64,000 nucleotides of DNA from contig NZ_MSTI01000164.1 of assembly GCF_001949125.1 (NCBI RefSeq), forward strand, positions 1-64,000. The letters are read 5' to 3'. This DNA comes from Deinococcus marmoris. GTDB lineage: Bacteria > Deinococcota > Deinococci > Deinococcales > Deinococcaceae. The notes under the pieces are model-generated. The model was not told the DNA's origin, made no database searches, and saw only the letters and a list, made by a program, of their open reading frames with translations. Positions 38,629 to 48,255 of the stretch are shown here, one piece after another (position 1 is the stretch's first letter; each line of letters starts with the position of its first letter). Both the position numbers and the translations under genes were made by a program.

Positions 38629-39117
38629 ATGAATCTGTCTGGCTCCACCCCCGCCTCTGCCCCCGATCCAGCCCCCAGCACGACGGTTCCCAGTCCGACA
38701 GTTTCCAACCCGCAGGCCAGGACGCATGATCTGATCTCCCGCTATTACGCCGCATTCAATGCCAGTGATCCGGCGGGCATGCTGGAAGTGCTGAGTGACG
38801 ACGTGCAGCACGACATCAATCAGGGCGGCAGCGAGCTGGGCCGGGACGCCTTCCGCGCCTTTCTGGCCCACATGGACGTCCATTACCGCGAGGAAGCCCG
38901 TAACCTGACCGTGATGGCCAGTGCCGACGGCCTGCGCGCCGCCGCCGAATTCGTGATCCACGGCGAGTACCTGAAGACCGACGAGGGCCTGCCCCCCGCG
39001 AAGGGCCAGGAGTATGCGCTGCCAGTGGGCGCGTTCTTCGAGGTTCACGGCGGCCTGATCACCCGCGTGACCAACTACTACAACCTTCAGGACTGGACCC
39101 GGCAGGTGGGCGGCTGA
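38629..39117 (+). CDS. SnoaL/NTF2-like protein
   Basis: A 162-aa protein. After a serine/proline-rich N-terminus of about 35 residues comes an NTF2-like alpha+beta cone: DLISRYYAAFNASDPAGMLEVLSDDVQHDINQGG, DAFRAFLAHMDVHYREEARN and FFEVHGGLITRVTNYYNLQDW. Such proteins isomerise or hydrate small ligands, or simply bind them; substrate unknown. The start has TATTCT 7 nt upstream. A GNAT gene begins 3 bp after its stop, so the two form an operon. Confidence 0.75.
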   Translation: MNLSGSTPASAPDPAPSTTVPSPTVSNPQARTHDLISRYYAAFNASDPAGMLEVLSDDVQHDINQGGSELGRDAFRAFLAHMDVHYREEARNLTVMASADGLRAAAEFVIHGEYLKTDEGLPPAKGQEYALPVGAFFEVHGGLITRVTNYYNLQDWTRQVGG

Positions 39118-39119
39118 GC

Positions 39120-39707
39120 ATGAACGTCACGGCGCTGAGCGGCCCGGAACTGCGCCCCTTCTTAGGCGATCTGGCACGGCTGCGGACGCAGGTTTTCCGC
39201 GCGTTTCCGTACCTGTACGGCGGCACTCCCGAATACGAGGAGGCGTACCTGCAAACCTATCTGGACGCCCGTGACGCCGTGATCATCCTGGCCCGCGACG
39301 GCGGGGAGGTCGTCGGCGCGAGTACCGCCGTGCCGCTGATCCACGAGACACCGGAGGTCCGGGCACCGTTTGAACCCCCTGAATTTGACGTGTCCGACGT
39401 TCTGTATCTGGGCGAGAGCGTGCTGCTGCCCGAGTACCGGGGGCGCGGCCTGGGTCACGCGTTTTTCGACGGGCGCGAGGCCCATGCGAGGCGACTGGGG
39501 CTGGGTATAACTGCCTTCTGCGCCGTGCAAAGGCCAGAAGACCACCCGGCCCGCCCTGCCGACTACCGCCCACTGAATGCCTTCTGGGCCGCGCGGGGCT
39601 ATATCGAGCGCCCTGATCTCCAGACGGCGATGGGCTGGCAGGACGTGGGCGATACAGCAGAAACGCCCAAGCCGATGCGCTTCTGGCTCAGGCGCGATAA
39701 AGATTGA
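39120..39707 (+). CDS. GNAT acetyltransferase
   Basis: A 195-aa GNAT. The acetyl-CoA loop is SVLLPEYRGRGLGHAFFDGR near residues 100-119, preceded by DVLYLGE, and NAFWAARGYIERPDL gives the C-terminal strands. Some relatives have been annotated as acyltransferases of small amines. It follows the SnoaL-like gene with a 2-bp gap, so the two products may act on the same small molecule. Substrate unknown. Confidence 0.82.
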   Translation: MNVTALSGPELRPFLGDLARLRTQVFRAFPYLYGGTPEYEEAYLQTYLDARDAVIILARDGGEVVGASTAVPLIHETPEVRAPFEPPEFDVSDVLYLGESVLLPEYRGRGLGHAFFDGREAHARRLGLGITAFCAVQRPEDHPARPADYRPLNAFWAARGYIERPDLQTAMGWQDVGDTAETPKPMRFWLRRDKD

Positions 39708-39708
39708 A

Positions 39709-39936
39709 TCAGCGGGCGGCGGCCTGTTTCTCTGCGGCCAGCCGCTTCTTATTCTCGTTCCAGCCGTAGGAGCGCACGGCGTCCACGACGAACCACACCG
39801 CCAGTACCAGCGCCAGCCCGGCCCACAGCCAGCTTCCCGAACGCATGGCGAAAAAGGCTCCCACCGCGCACAACGCCCCCAGCAATACGCTGAAGATCAG
39901 GACGATGTGGGGGGGCACACGGCGGTTGCCAAACAT
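39709..39936 (-). CDS. Small membrane protein, 75 aa
   Basis: A short protein with two membrane segments (about residues 10-30 and 36-54) and a basic tail (NENKKRLAAEKQAAAR). TACACT (39943-39948) lies 6 nt before its ATG, the same leaderless spacing as at other genes here. It converges with the GNAT gene 1 bp away. No family recognised. Confidence 0.65.
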   Translation of the reverse strand: MFGNRRVPPHIVLIFSVLLGALCAVGAFFAMRSGSWLWAGLALVLAVWFVVDAVRSYGWNENKKRLAAEKQAAAR

Positions 39937-39960
39937 GGGGTCAGTGTAAGGGGCGGACTC

Positions 39961-40422
39961 TTACGCTTCTCTGTCAGCGACTGAGTGCGAGAGCATCACG
40001 CCCTGTACCTCGTCCACCGCATACCCGCAAGCCTCGTAAAACGCCCCCGCTTCGGGGTTGTCGGACAGCACCCAGACCTCCTGTATTCCCTCGGCGCGCA
40101 TCTGCGCGTGTAAAGCGTCTACCAATGCGCGGCCCACTCCCCTGCGCCGCCAGCCCGCGCGCACGCCAATTTCGTCGAACATGACGTGCCGGGCCTCATT
40201 GTGCCGCTGACGGTGGACATAGGCCATCAGAAAGCCAATCGGCTGACCGTCTGTCTCGGCGTGCCAGTGCCACACGGCGGAATCGGACAGGTAAGCGCGG
40301 GCATCTGCCGGAGCCAGCGGCGGGCTGGGGTCCTCGCCCGTGAAGTCGGTTTCATCGTGGGCGAGGAGGGCCAAGGCGTTTTCATCGCCAGGGCCGAGAC
40401 GGCGAACGGTGAAAGGCGGCAT
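39961..40422 (-). CDS. GNAT acetyltransferase
   Basis: A 153-aa GNAT: MPPFTVRRLGPGDENALALL starts the fold, VRAGWRRRGVGRALVDALHA is the acetyl-CoA loop and GAFYEACGYAVDEVQGVML the C-terminus. AGTGAAC-like aminoglycoside N(3')-acetyltransferases have similar organisation, but no substrate can be named. The ATG at 40422 is chosen because it begins the fold; an in-frame ATG at 40473 is also possible. Confidence 0.78.
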   Translation of the reverse strand: MPPFTVRRLGPGDENALALLAHDETDFTGEDPSPPLAPADARAYLSDSAVWHWHAETDGQPIGFLMAYVHRQRHNEARHVMFDEIGVRAGWRRRGVGRALVDALHAQMRAEGIQEVWVLSDNPEAGAFYEACGYAVDEVQGVMLSHSVADREA

Positions 40423-40549
40423 GTCCCAGTTTGAGGGTGGTGTGTACAGGCGTGCATCAGCCAATTGACGCATTTCTGCCCCGCTGCCCCACCGTTTTCA
40501 TGGCCCTTTTGCAAGACTGCCGAAAGAGAGGGCTTTTTAAGCTGAGCGC

Positions 40550-41185
40550 GTGACCTTCCCCGAAGACGCCGTCCTGCGACGCCCCGCCTCTCCGGCCAAA
40601 GCCCCCAGCCAGGCCCTTGGCTTCTTCCTGAATTTTTTCTTGCCTGGCGCTGGATTCTCCCTGATCGGGCGCTGGGGCTGGCATCTGGGCTGGTTCGGCA
40701 TCCTGGCGGCGCTGAACGTCGTGGTCGCCATTCTTTCGCTGATCAGCAGTTCGCCGTTGCTCCTGCTGCTGCCCCTGATCGGCTTCATCGTCATGCACGT
40801 CCACTTCGCCCGCATCTATGACTGGCACGAGGAGCGCGGCGTCTGGCCGCCCCTGGAGCCTGTGTTGAAGGCGGTGCTGATAGCCGGCCATTTCTTCGTC
40901 GGGTTCATCCTGACCGGTATCCTGGCCGCCGTCCTGATTCCCAACCTGCTGGGCGCACGGGAGCGCGCCATGCAGGTGGGAGAGCAGGCCACTGCGCGCA
41001 ACGTTTACGCGAGGGTGATGGTTCAGGACGTCGATGAAACCCTTCGCAGCGGGCCGTGTGATCTGCACGAACTCCCCGAAAGCAGCCGGGCCACCCTCGC
41101 CGCCTGCACAGTGGAGCTTCGGGACGGCGGGGAACCCGCGCTGAACCTGACCTTTGACAGCGGACGGCAGATCAGTCTGCCCTGA
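40550..41185 (+). CDS. Membrane protein with internal pilin-like segment
   Basis: A 211-aa protein starting with GTG. Residues 20-90 hold about two or three membrane segments ([48 protein letters not shown]). Residues 118-145 read [20 protein letters not shown] and onward, closely like the N-terminal helix of type IV pilins, and the remaining 65 residues form a soluble tail with two cysteines like a minor-pilin head. No prepilin peptidase site precedes the helix and the pilin E5 is missing. Function unknown. Confidence 0.6.
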   Translation: MTFPEDAVLRRPASPAKAPSQALGFFLNFFLPGAGFSLIGRWGWHLGWFGILAALNVVVAILSLISSSPLLLLLPLIGFIVMHVHFARIYDWHEERGVWPPLEPVLKAVLIAGHFFVGFILTGILAAVLIPNLLGARERAMQVGEQATARNVYARVMVQDVDETLRSGPCDLHELPESSRATLAACTVELRDGGEPALNLTFDSGRQISLP

Positions 41186-41243
41186 GCCTGAATCCGCCCC
41201 CCATCTGGCGCATCGCTTCCCGTCCGTCCCACGCTCTTCATGC

Positions 41244-41249
41244 CACACT
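41244..41249 (+). promoter_or_regulatory. Possible leaderless -10 element of crtO
   Basis: CACACT lies 7 nt before the crtO ATG, a CANNNT variant also seen at 7962 and 56250. Confidence 0.35.
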
Positions 41250-41256
41250 TGACCGG

Positions 41257-42792
<1,536 letters not shown>

Positions 42793-42839
42793 TGCGCGTG
42801 GCGCGTGGTCAAAGGGTCAAAGGGTCTGAGGGTCCAGGG

Positions 42840-42905
42840 TTTTTAGCTCCTCCCCCCTTGTGGGGGAGGCTGGGAGGGGGGGCCACCGGGCAGGCCCCAG
42901 CCGCC
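42840..42905. repeat. Dispersed modular repeat, copy R3
   Basis: TTTAGCTCC, GGGGGAGGCTGGGA and GGCCACCG-GCAGGCC match copy R1 (5500-5573) in order, but the 20-odd-bp core with CGCAGAGCTGCGAAGCAG is missing. It lies in the crtO-cruF gap. Confidence 0.75.
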
Positions 42906-42927
42906 AGCAAGATGCCCAGGCCCTTTC

Positions 42928-42955
42928 CATCAACCATCAACCATCAACTATCACC
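42928..42955. repeat. Heptamer tandem repeat before cruF
   Basis: CATCAAC is repeated three times (42928-42948), followed by a variant TATCACC. It ends 9 bp before the cruF ATG. Confidence 0.85.
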
Positions 42956-42964
42956 CACCCACCC

Positions 42965-43906
42965 ATGACCCCCACCATTCTCCGCACTGGCCTTGCCTTC
43001 GCCGCGCTGGGCATTGCTTTTGCGGGTGCGCTGCTGGTCCTGACGGATCTGAGTGCAGGCTGGGCACTCATTGCCATTGGCGTGCCGCTCTCCGGCCTTC
43101 TGGCGCTGGCAGGCGACGCGCTGGGCGGCGGATTCTCCAGAACACTTCAAGACCGGACACGACAACTCATTTCCGAGACGCGCCCGTGGATGTGGCTGAT
43201 TGCCCTGTACGCCCTGCTGCATGTTCCTGTGCCGCTGTGGCCGGAGGGCTTCGGCGTGCTGGGGCTGGCGAGTACGGCGGCGCTGTTTGTGGGCGCACTC
43301 CTCTACGCCGCCGAGCGCGTGGGCTGGGGCCGCTCCTGGCTGATGGCGGCGCTGGCCTGTGGCCTGGGCCTGGGCGCGGAAGTGATCGGCACCCACACTG
43401 GCTTTCCCTTCGGCATCTACTCCTATGCCACTGCCCCCGAGCCTTTAATCCTCGGCGTGCCGCTGATGGTGCCGCTGGGCTGGTTCGCCCTGACGCTGTC
43501 GGGCCTTTTGCTCTCCGGCGGGCGGGCGTGGCTGGCCGGGCTGCTGCTGGCGCTGTGGGATGTGGGTCTGGAGCCTCTGATGACCGCCCAGCACTACTGG
43601 CTCTGGAGTGACCCGAATCCGCTGTGGGCAGGCGCACCCCTTCAGAACTTTCTGGGCTGGTGGGCGGTGGCGAGTGGCATTTCATGGGTGCTGCTGAAAA
43701 TCGGGCCGGGGGTCTTTTTGCCCTCCCTCCTCGTGGGTAACAGAGTTCCCCCAACCTCATTCAATTTCGCTGTGGCTTACCCGATTGAAGCCTTCTTCCT
43801 GCCTGGTGGGCTGGTCCTGGTGGGCCGCTATCTGGAGGCCGCCGTCACCCTGGGGGCGATGCTGCTGGGCCTTGCCCTGGCGCGGTTGGTGAGACGGCGT
43901 GGTTGA
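42965..43906 (+). CDS. cruF: Carotenoid 1',2'-hydratase CruF
   Basis: A 313-aa membrane protein (DUF422/CruF family) with about eight membrane segments. Typical sequences are [54 protein letters not shown] and [11 protein letters not shown]. It hydrates the psi end of the carotenoid to give the tertiary 1'-hydroxyl of deinoxanthin. The ATG at 42965 sits after heptamer repeats. The next gene (acyltransferase) overlaps its end by 8 bp, so they are translationally coupled. Confidence 0.9.
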   Translation: MTPTILRTGLAFAALGIAFAGALLVLTDLSAGWALIAIGVPLSGLLALAGDALGGGFSRTLQDRTRQLISETRPWMWLIALYALLHVPVPLWPEGFGVLGLASTAALFVGALLYAAERVGWGRSWLMAALACGLGLGAEVIGTHTGFPFGIYSYATAPEPLILGVPLMVPLGWFALTLSGLLLSGGRAWLAGLLLALWDVGLEPLMTAQHYWLWSDPNPLWAGAPLQNFLGWWAVASGISWVLLKIGPGVFLPSLLVGNRVPPTSFNFAVAYPIEAFFLPGGLVLVGRYLEAAVTLGAMLLGLALARLVRRRG

Positions 43907-44555
43907 CCTCGCCCCGTGGGCCACGCCAGTTCTCAAGCACAGCATCCAGCAAAGCCTGAGAACCGGATTGGCGGGCGTGTGGGTGCGCGGTTCCCTGCCA
44001 GCAGGCGGCGCGGTTCTGGCCCCCAACCACAATTCCTGGTGGGACGGCTACGTGCTGCGCGAACTGGCGTGGTGGGCGGGCGCGGATTTCCGGGTGCTGA
44101 TGACCGCGCGGCAACTGGGGCGTTTCCCCTTCCTGCGGCGCATGGGCGCACTGGAAGCGGGCCGGGTCCGGGAGGCGGCGCGAAGTGCGCGGGAAGGCGC
44201 ATGGGTGGCGGTTTTCCCGGAAGGAGCCGTGCAACCTGCTGGACCCCTGGCCGAGTTGCACCCCGGCGCGGCGTGGATTGCGCGGACAGCGGGCGTCCCC
44301 CTGATTCCCGTGGCCCTGCGCGTGGTCATGCGCGGCGGACAGTGGCCGGAGGCGTATCTGCGGATCGGGAAGGCGACAACCGATCTCTCAGCCGCACTGG
44401 CGCACGAATTGAGCCTGCTGGACGCCGAACTTGCCTCTGGTGACCCGGAGCAACCTCTGGCCGGATACCTGCGCGTCATGCGGGGGCGGGTGAGTGGAAC
44501 GGAGACGGTGGACTGGCCTGCCCGCCTGCTGACGCTGATCACGGGGGACCGTTGA
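43899..44555 (+). CDS. PlsC-family acyltransferase
   Basis: A 218-aa 1-acylglycerol-phosphate-acyltransferase-like protein. The catalytic motif is [10 protein letters not shown] near residues 43-52 and the glycerol-phosphate-type motif is [13 protein letters not shown] near 103-115. The GTG start overlaps cruF by 8 bp and its stop overlaps the next gene, so it belongs to a cruF-AT-GT operon. In green sulfur bacteria a glycosyltransferase and acyltransferase (CruC/CruD) decorate hydroxylated carotenoids; a similar role here is an inference from context. Confidence 0.8.
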   Translation: MVDLAPWATPVLKHSIQQSLRTGLAGVWVRGSLPAGGAVLAPNHNSWWDGYVLRELAWWAGADFRVLMTARQLGRFPFLRRMGALEAGRVREAARSAREGAWVAVFPEGAVQPAGPLAELHPGAAWIARTAGVPLIPVALRVVMRGGQWPEAYLRIGKATTDLSAALAHELSLLDAELASGDPEQPLAGYLRVMRGRVSGTETVDWPARLLTLITGDR

Positions 44556-45664
44556 AGCCCCTTGCCCGTGCCTACCACACCTTCGCCTTCGCGTGGCTGG
44601 CAAGTAAAGCGGCGGTGCTGCTGATCAATGCCGTGACCTTTCCGCGCCTGCGCTCCCGCCCCACGCCGCAAACTGGCCCCCGCGTCTCCATCCTGATTCC
44701 CGCCCGCGACGAGGCGGCCAACCTGCCGCATACCCTCCCCGGCGTGCTGGCGCAGGGGGCCGACGAGGTGATCGTGCTGGACGACAGTAGCACCGATGGC
44801 ACGGCAGAAATCGCGTCTGGGCTGGGCGCGCGGGTGGTGCGGGGTCAACCTCTGCCTCCCGGCTGGTTCGGCAAGCCGTGGGCCTGTCAGCAACTCTCCA
44901 TCCTGGCGTCGGGCGACATCCTGATCTTCACCGATGCGGACGTGACGTGGCATGCGGGCGCGCTGGGGGCCGTGCTGCACGAGCTGGAGGCATCCGGGGC
45001 CGACTTGCTGAGCGTGCAGCCGCGTCAGTCCAACCGCACCCTGGGCGAGCGCCTGCTGACGCCGCTGGTGGACGCCGCCGTGCTGTCTTACTTTCCCTAC
45101 CCGGCCATCAGGCAGCCGCAGGCCGCCGCCACCATTGCCAACGGGCAGGTGATGGCCTTTCGCCGCGTGGCGCTGGAGGGGGCCGGGGGCTACGCGCTGG
45201 TGCGCCGGGAATTGCTGGAAGACATGCAACTGGCCCGCCGGTTGAAGGCCCGTGGGGGCCGGGTGGCCTCGGCGCTGGGGCAGAACGCTATCGGCGTGCG
45301 GATGTACCGCTCGTACCCAGATTCGGTGCGCGGCTTTTCCAAGAATGTGCTGCCCATTCACCTGCACTCGCGCCCGCTGCTGCTGCTGAGCGCGGTGGCC
45401 CATCTGGCGGTGTACACGCTGCCGTGGTTGCTGCCTGTGTTGCGGCGGCCAGTGCCGGGGGCAAGGGCATTGCGCGTGCTTGGCCTGCTGGAGCGAACCG
45501 CCGTGGCCCTGATCGCGGGCCGCCGCAGCCCCGCCGATTTGCTGGAAGGGCTGCTCGGCCCGGTTACGCCGCTGCTGGCGCTCCCGGTGTACCTGCGGGC
45601 GGCGCGGCGGCGGGTGGTCTGGAAGGGCCGCGAATACCCGCAGGGTGAAGGGGGAAAGGATTAG
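44552..45664 (+). CDS. Family 2 glycosyltransferase (CruG/CrtQ-like)
   Basis: A 370-aa GT2. It starts with TTG in TTGA overlapping the acyltransferase stop. An N-terminal membrane-like segment leads to [40 protein letters not shown] and the metal-binding [11 protein letters not shown]; hydrophobic segments lie near residues 285-305 and 345-360. Such enzymes glycosylate carotenoid hydroxyls or lipids. Its place after cruF and an acyltransferase points to sugar attachment on the 1'-hydroxyl, but that is inferred. Confidence 0.82.
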   Translation: MKPLARAYHTFAFAWLASKAAVLLINAVTFPRLRSRPTPQTGPRVSILIPARDEAANLPHTLPGVLAQGADEVIVLDDSSTDGTAEIASGLGARVVRGQPLPPGWFGKPWACQQLSILASGDILIFTDADVTWHAGALGAVLHELEASGADLLSVQPRQSNRTLGERLLTPLVDAAVLSYFPYPAIRQPQAAATIANGQVMAFRRVALEGAGGYALVRRELLEDMQLARRLKARGGRVASALGQNAIGVRMYRSYPDSVRGFSKNVLPIHLHSRPLLLLSAVAHLAVYTLPWLLPVLRRPVPGARALRVLGLLERTAVALIAGRRSPADLLEGLLGPVTPLLALPVYLRAARRRVVWKGREYPQGEGGKD

Positions 45665-45720
45665 CTTTTGATGGCCCTGCCCATCAGCTTCACCTCAGCA
45701 AACGGGCCGAGGCTGGAGGC

Positions 45721-46437
45721 ATGAAACGCACGCTTTTACTGGCCCTCGCCCTGGCAGGCAGCGCACAGGCACAGGCTCCGGCACAGTGGACGGAATCTTC
45801 CTACGCGAATGTCGGCGGCTGGCAGCCTGTTCAATCGTGGTGCGATACGCCGGGGCGGGTGCTGGCGGTCACGGCTCCGGCCACTTCTGGCGACGCGGTG
45901 AAACTGGCGCAGTGGGTGGGCGGAAAGATCAACGTCCAGAACTGGCAACTGGGCAGTCCCGATCCCGGTGCGGGCCAGATTTACACGCCGCTGACCCCCG
46001 CCGGGCAGACGCCGAGCCAGACTCCCAGATACTTCATTCACAGCAGCAACATAGAGAACACCACCGATCCTGCTTACCGCATGACCCACATCAACGAATA
46101 CGTCGTCCCGGCGGGCCGTTTCCAGTGCCGCTACATGCCGCAGGCCACCGTGCTGGCCGCCACCGCCAGACATACCGTGATCGTCTGGGAGAGCGGCGGG
46201 AAAGTCACCTACGCCAGCCGCAACCGTGACGGCACCCCTGGCATTCAGCTCACGGGCGGCACGCACACCCGCACGAACCGGGGCCACGAGCGCTACGTCT
46301 GGAACAACGCGGGGTATCAATATGTGCTGGAAGTGGGCCAGTCCGCCGGGCCGGGCGGCAGCCTCAGCGTGCTGAAGGGCGGAAAGACCCTGAGCCGCGA
46401 GGAACTGCTCGCCTATTCCATCAGCGTGCAAAAGTGA
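45721..46437 (+). CDS. Exported protein of unknown function
   Basis: A 238-aa protein with a clear signal peptide (MKRTLLLALALAGSAQAQAP). The mature part has a beta-rich pattern (SYANVGGWQPVQSWCDTPGRV, RYFIHSSNIENTTDPAYRM, YVLEVGQSAGPGGSLSVLKGG) and two cysteines. No family recognised. GGAGG precedes the ATG. It lies between the cruF-AT-GT group and crtD with gaps of 56 and 67 bp, so it could be an envelope partner for the carotenoid, but nothing in the sequence shows that. Confidence 0.6.
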   Translation: MKRTLLLALALAGSAQAQAPAQWTESSYANVGGWQPVQSWCDTPGRVLAVTAPATSGDAVKLAQWVGGKINVQNWQLGSPDPGAGQIYTPLTPAGQTPSQTPRYFIHSSNIENTTDPAYRMTHINEYVVPAGRFQCRYMPQATVLAATARHTVIVWESGGKVTYASRNRDGTPGIQLTGGTHTRTNRGHERYVWNNAGYQYVLEVGQSAGPGGSLSVLKGGKTLSREELLAYSISVQK

Positions 46438-46504
46438 CTGCTCTGCCCCGCAGTCCGCATTATCCTCTGGGGATGAATGGCAGCACCAACAGGAAAACGC
46501 GGGT

Positions 46505-47941
46505 TTGAAGAACGCTCCCAGGCACGTCGCGGTGATCGGTGCGGGCTTCGCGGGATTGGCGGCGGCGCTGCGGCTGGCCCAGGCCGGGGCGCAGGTGACC
46601 GTGCTGGACGCGCTGGAACGCCCCGGAGGCAAGGCGGCGCTGGGCTACGAGGATTTCTCCAGCGGCCCCACGGTGGTCACCATGCCGCAGATTTTCCGTG
46701 CGCTGCACGAACGCCTGGAACTGCCCGCCCCCGGACTGGAGGCTGCCCGCCCCACCACCACCTACCACGCGCACGCCTCTAAACCCGGTGAGGGCCGCAT
46801 CTTCGCCCCCGAGGCCCTGCATGTGGCGGGCAGCCTGGAGCCGACGCTGGCGCAGCTTTCAAAGACGGAGGGCAAGCGCTACGCCACGCTGCTGGCCTCT
46901 GCCCGCCAGATGTATCTGGACGCCGCGCCCACCTTTCTGTTCGCGCCGCCGCCCACGCAGGCGCGGCTGGCCCGCTACGCCCTGACGCGGGGGCTGCGGG
47001 CCGCGCCGGGAACGACGCTGGCCCGCTACACCCGTTCGGGGCCGTTCATGTCGCCGTTCTGGCTGCGCTTCGCCACTTACCTGGGGGCGGACCCGTACCG
47101 CGCCCCCGCCGTGCTGCACAACATCGCCTGGGTGGAACTGGGTTACGGCGTGTGGCACATGCAGGGCGGGCTGCTGGCGCTGGCCGAACGGCTGCACGAG
47201 AAGGCCGCGCAACTGGGCGTCCGCTTTGAATACGGCACACGGGTGCGGCAACTCATCGTTCACGGCGGGCGCGTGCTGGGCGCGCACACGGACCGTGGGG
47301 CCTTCGCCGCCGACGCCTGGGTGAGTGCGGCGGACCGCGCCCTGACGCTGGGCTGGCTGGGCGTGCAGGAAAAACCCACCCCGCGCGGCGTCAGCGGCTT
47401 TGCCCTGCAACTGCACCTCAAAGAGGACATGGGCCGCGCCCACCACATCTTCTGGCCCGCGCAGTACGCCCGCGAGTGGCAGGACATCCGCGCCGGACGC
47501 CTGCCGCGCGATCCCACGCTGTACCTGCATCTGGACGGCGTGCGCGCCTTTCTGCTGGTCAACGCGCCCCCCAAACCGGAGCTGGAAGACGATCCACGCG
47601 CCTACGGGCTGCTGTTGCTCAGGCTTTTGCAGGAACGTTTTCCATTAAATGTGGAGGACTGGCTGCCCCTCGGTCCCGCCGATTACGCCCGCGTCTCACA
47701 GGGCGGCGCACTGTACGGACGCGCCCCGCACGGCCTGACCGGCAGCCTGCGCCCCGGCTGGACGGTTCCCCAGATTCGCAATCTGGCGCAGGTGGGCGGC
47801 ACGGTGCATCCCGGCGGCGGCGTTCCCCTGAGTATGCTGAGCGGCTGGAACGGGGCGGGGCAACTGCTGGGCCTGCGCTACGACGCCCTGGGCGGCCTGG
47901 ACGTGCCTGGAGTGGGGGAGACATGGCCGGACCTGACTTGA
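46505..47941 (+). CDS. crtD: Carotenoid desaturase, CrtI/CrtD family
   Basis: A 478-aa FAD-dependent desaturase. The Rossmann motif is VAVIGAGFAGLAAALRLAQAG, followed by LERPGGKAALGYEDFSSGPTVVT, and the C-terminus is VGGTVHPGGGVPLSMLSGWNG, the family signature. Ordinary phytoene desaturases are similar, but location with cruF and crtO favours the C-3',4' desaturase (CrtD) of deinoxanthin synthesis. The start is probably TTG at 46505 because no in-frame ATG gives the N-terminus. A terminator follows at 48034. Confidence 0.75.
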   Translation: MKNAPRHVAVIGAGFAGLAAALRLAQAGAQVTVLDALERPGGKAALGYEDFSSGPTVVTMPQIFRALHERLELPAPGLEAARPTTTYHAHASKPGEGRIFAPEALHVAGSLEPTLAQLSKTEGKRYATLLASARQMYLDAAPTFLFAPPPTQARLARYALTRGLRAAPGTTLARYTRSGPFMSPFWLRFATYLGADPYRAPAVLHNIAWVELGYGVWHMQGGLLALAERLHEKAAQLGVRFEYGTRVRQLIVHGGRVLGAHTDRGAFAADAWVSAADRALTLGWLGVQEKPTPRGVSGFALQLHLKEDMGRAHHIFWPAQYAREWQDIRAGRLPRDPTLYLHLDGVRAFLLVNAPPKPELEDDPRAYGLLLLRLLQERFPLNVEDWLPLGPADYARVSQGGALYGRAPHGLTGSLRPGWTVPQIRNLAQVGGTVHPGGGVPLSMLSGWNGAGQLLGLRYDALGGLDVPGVGETWPDLT

Positions 47942-48033
47942 ACTGTTAGAACTGCGCCCACGGGAGACGGCTCAGGGACACGCGCCCGCCGCCACTTCGC
48001 CTAACAGTTTTTGAAATTGAATCCCTATCCAGA

Positions 48034-48055
48034 CCCCGCCCAGCGCGGGGTTTTT
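48034..48055 (+). terminator. Intrinsic terminator after crtD
   Basis: CCCCGC (48034-48039) pairs with GCGGGG (48045-48050), followed by TTTTTGCTTT. Confidence 0.8.
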
Positions 48056-48072
48056 GCTTTGGTGGCCTGGCG

Positions 48073-48114
48073 CGTTCATGGGCGTTCATGGGTCGTTCGG
48101 GGTGCGTTCAGGGG
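48073..48114 (+). promoter_or_regulatory. Four phased direct repeats upstream of an exported-protein gene
   Basis: CGTTCATGGG at 48073 and 48083, CGTTCGGGGT at 48094 and CGTTCAGGGG at 48105 repeat every 10-11 bp, one DNA turn. Such arrays are typical sites for OmpR- or SARP-type activators. The regulator is unknown. Confidence 0.55.
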
Positions 48115-48255
48115 GGCGCGCGCACACTGCATTCAAGACCAAAAGACCAAGCGAAGGAGGTCAGTCCAGCAGCCAGTCAGCGTAGATCAGGCCGAAGCCC
48201 ACCGTGAATCCTCAAGTGAATGTTGAGAACCTTCCCGGTTCTTAAGGAGAGCGCC

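Larger units (their letters stand above)
47942..48255. other. Intergenic region: terminator, phased repeats, leader
   Basis: This 314-bp gap holds the crtD terminator (48034-48055), four CGTTC direct repeats at helical spacing (48073-48114) and a leader of about 100 nt with AAGGAGA before the next ATG. I see no gene in it. Confidence 0.7.

Noticed and set aside
48011..48226. 71-codon frame after crtD.
   Set aside because: It runs through the crtD terminator hairpin and the phased repeats and has no ribosome site.
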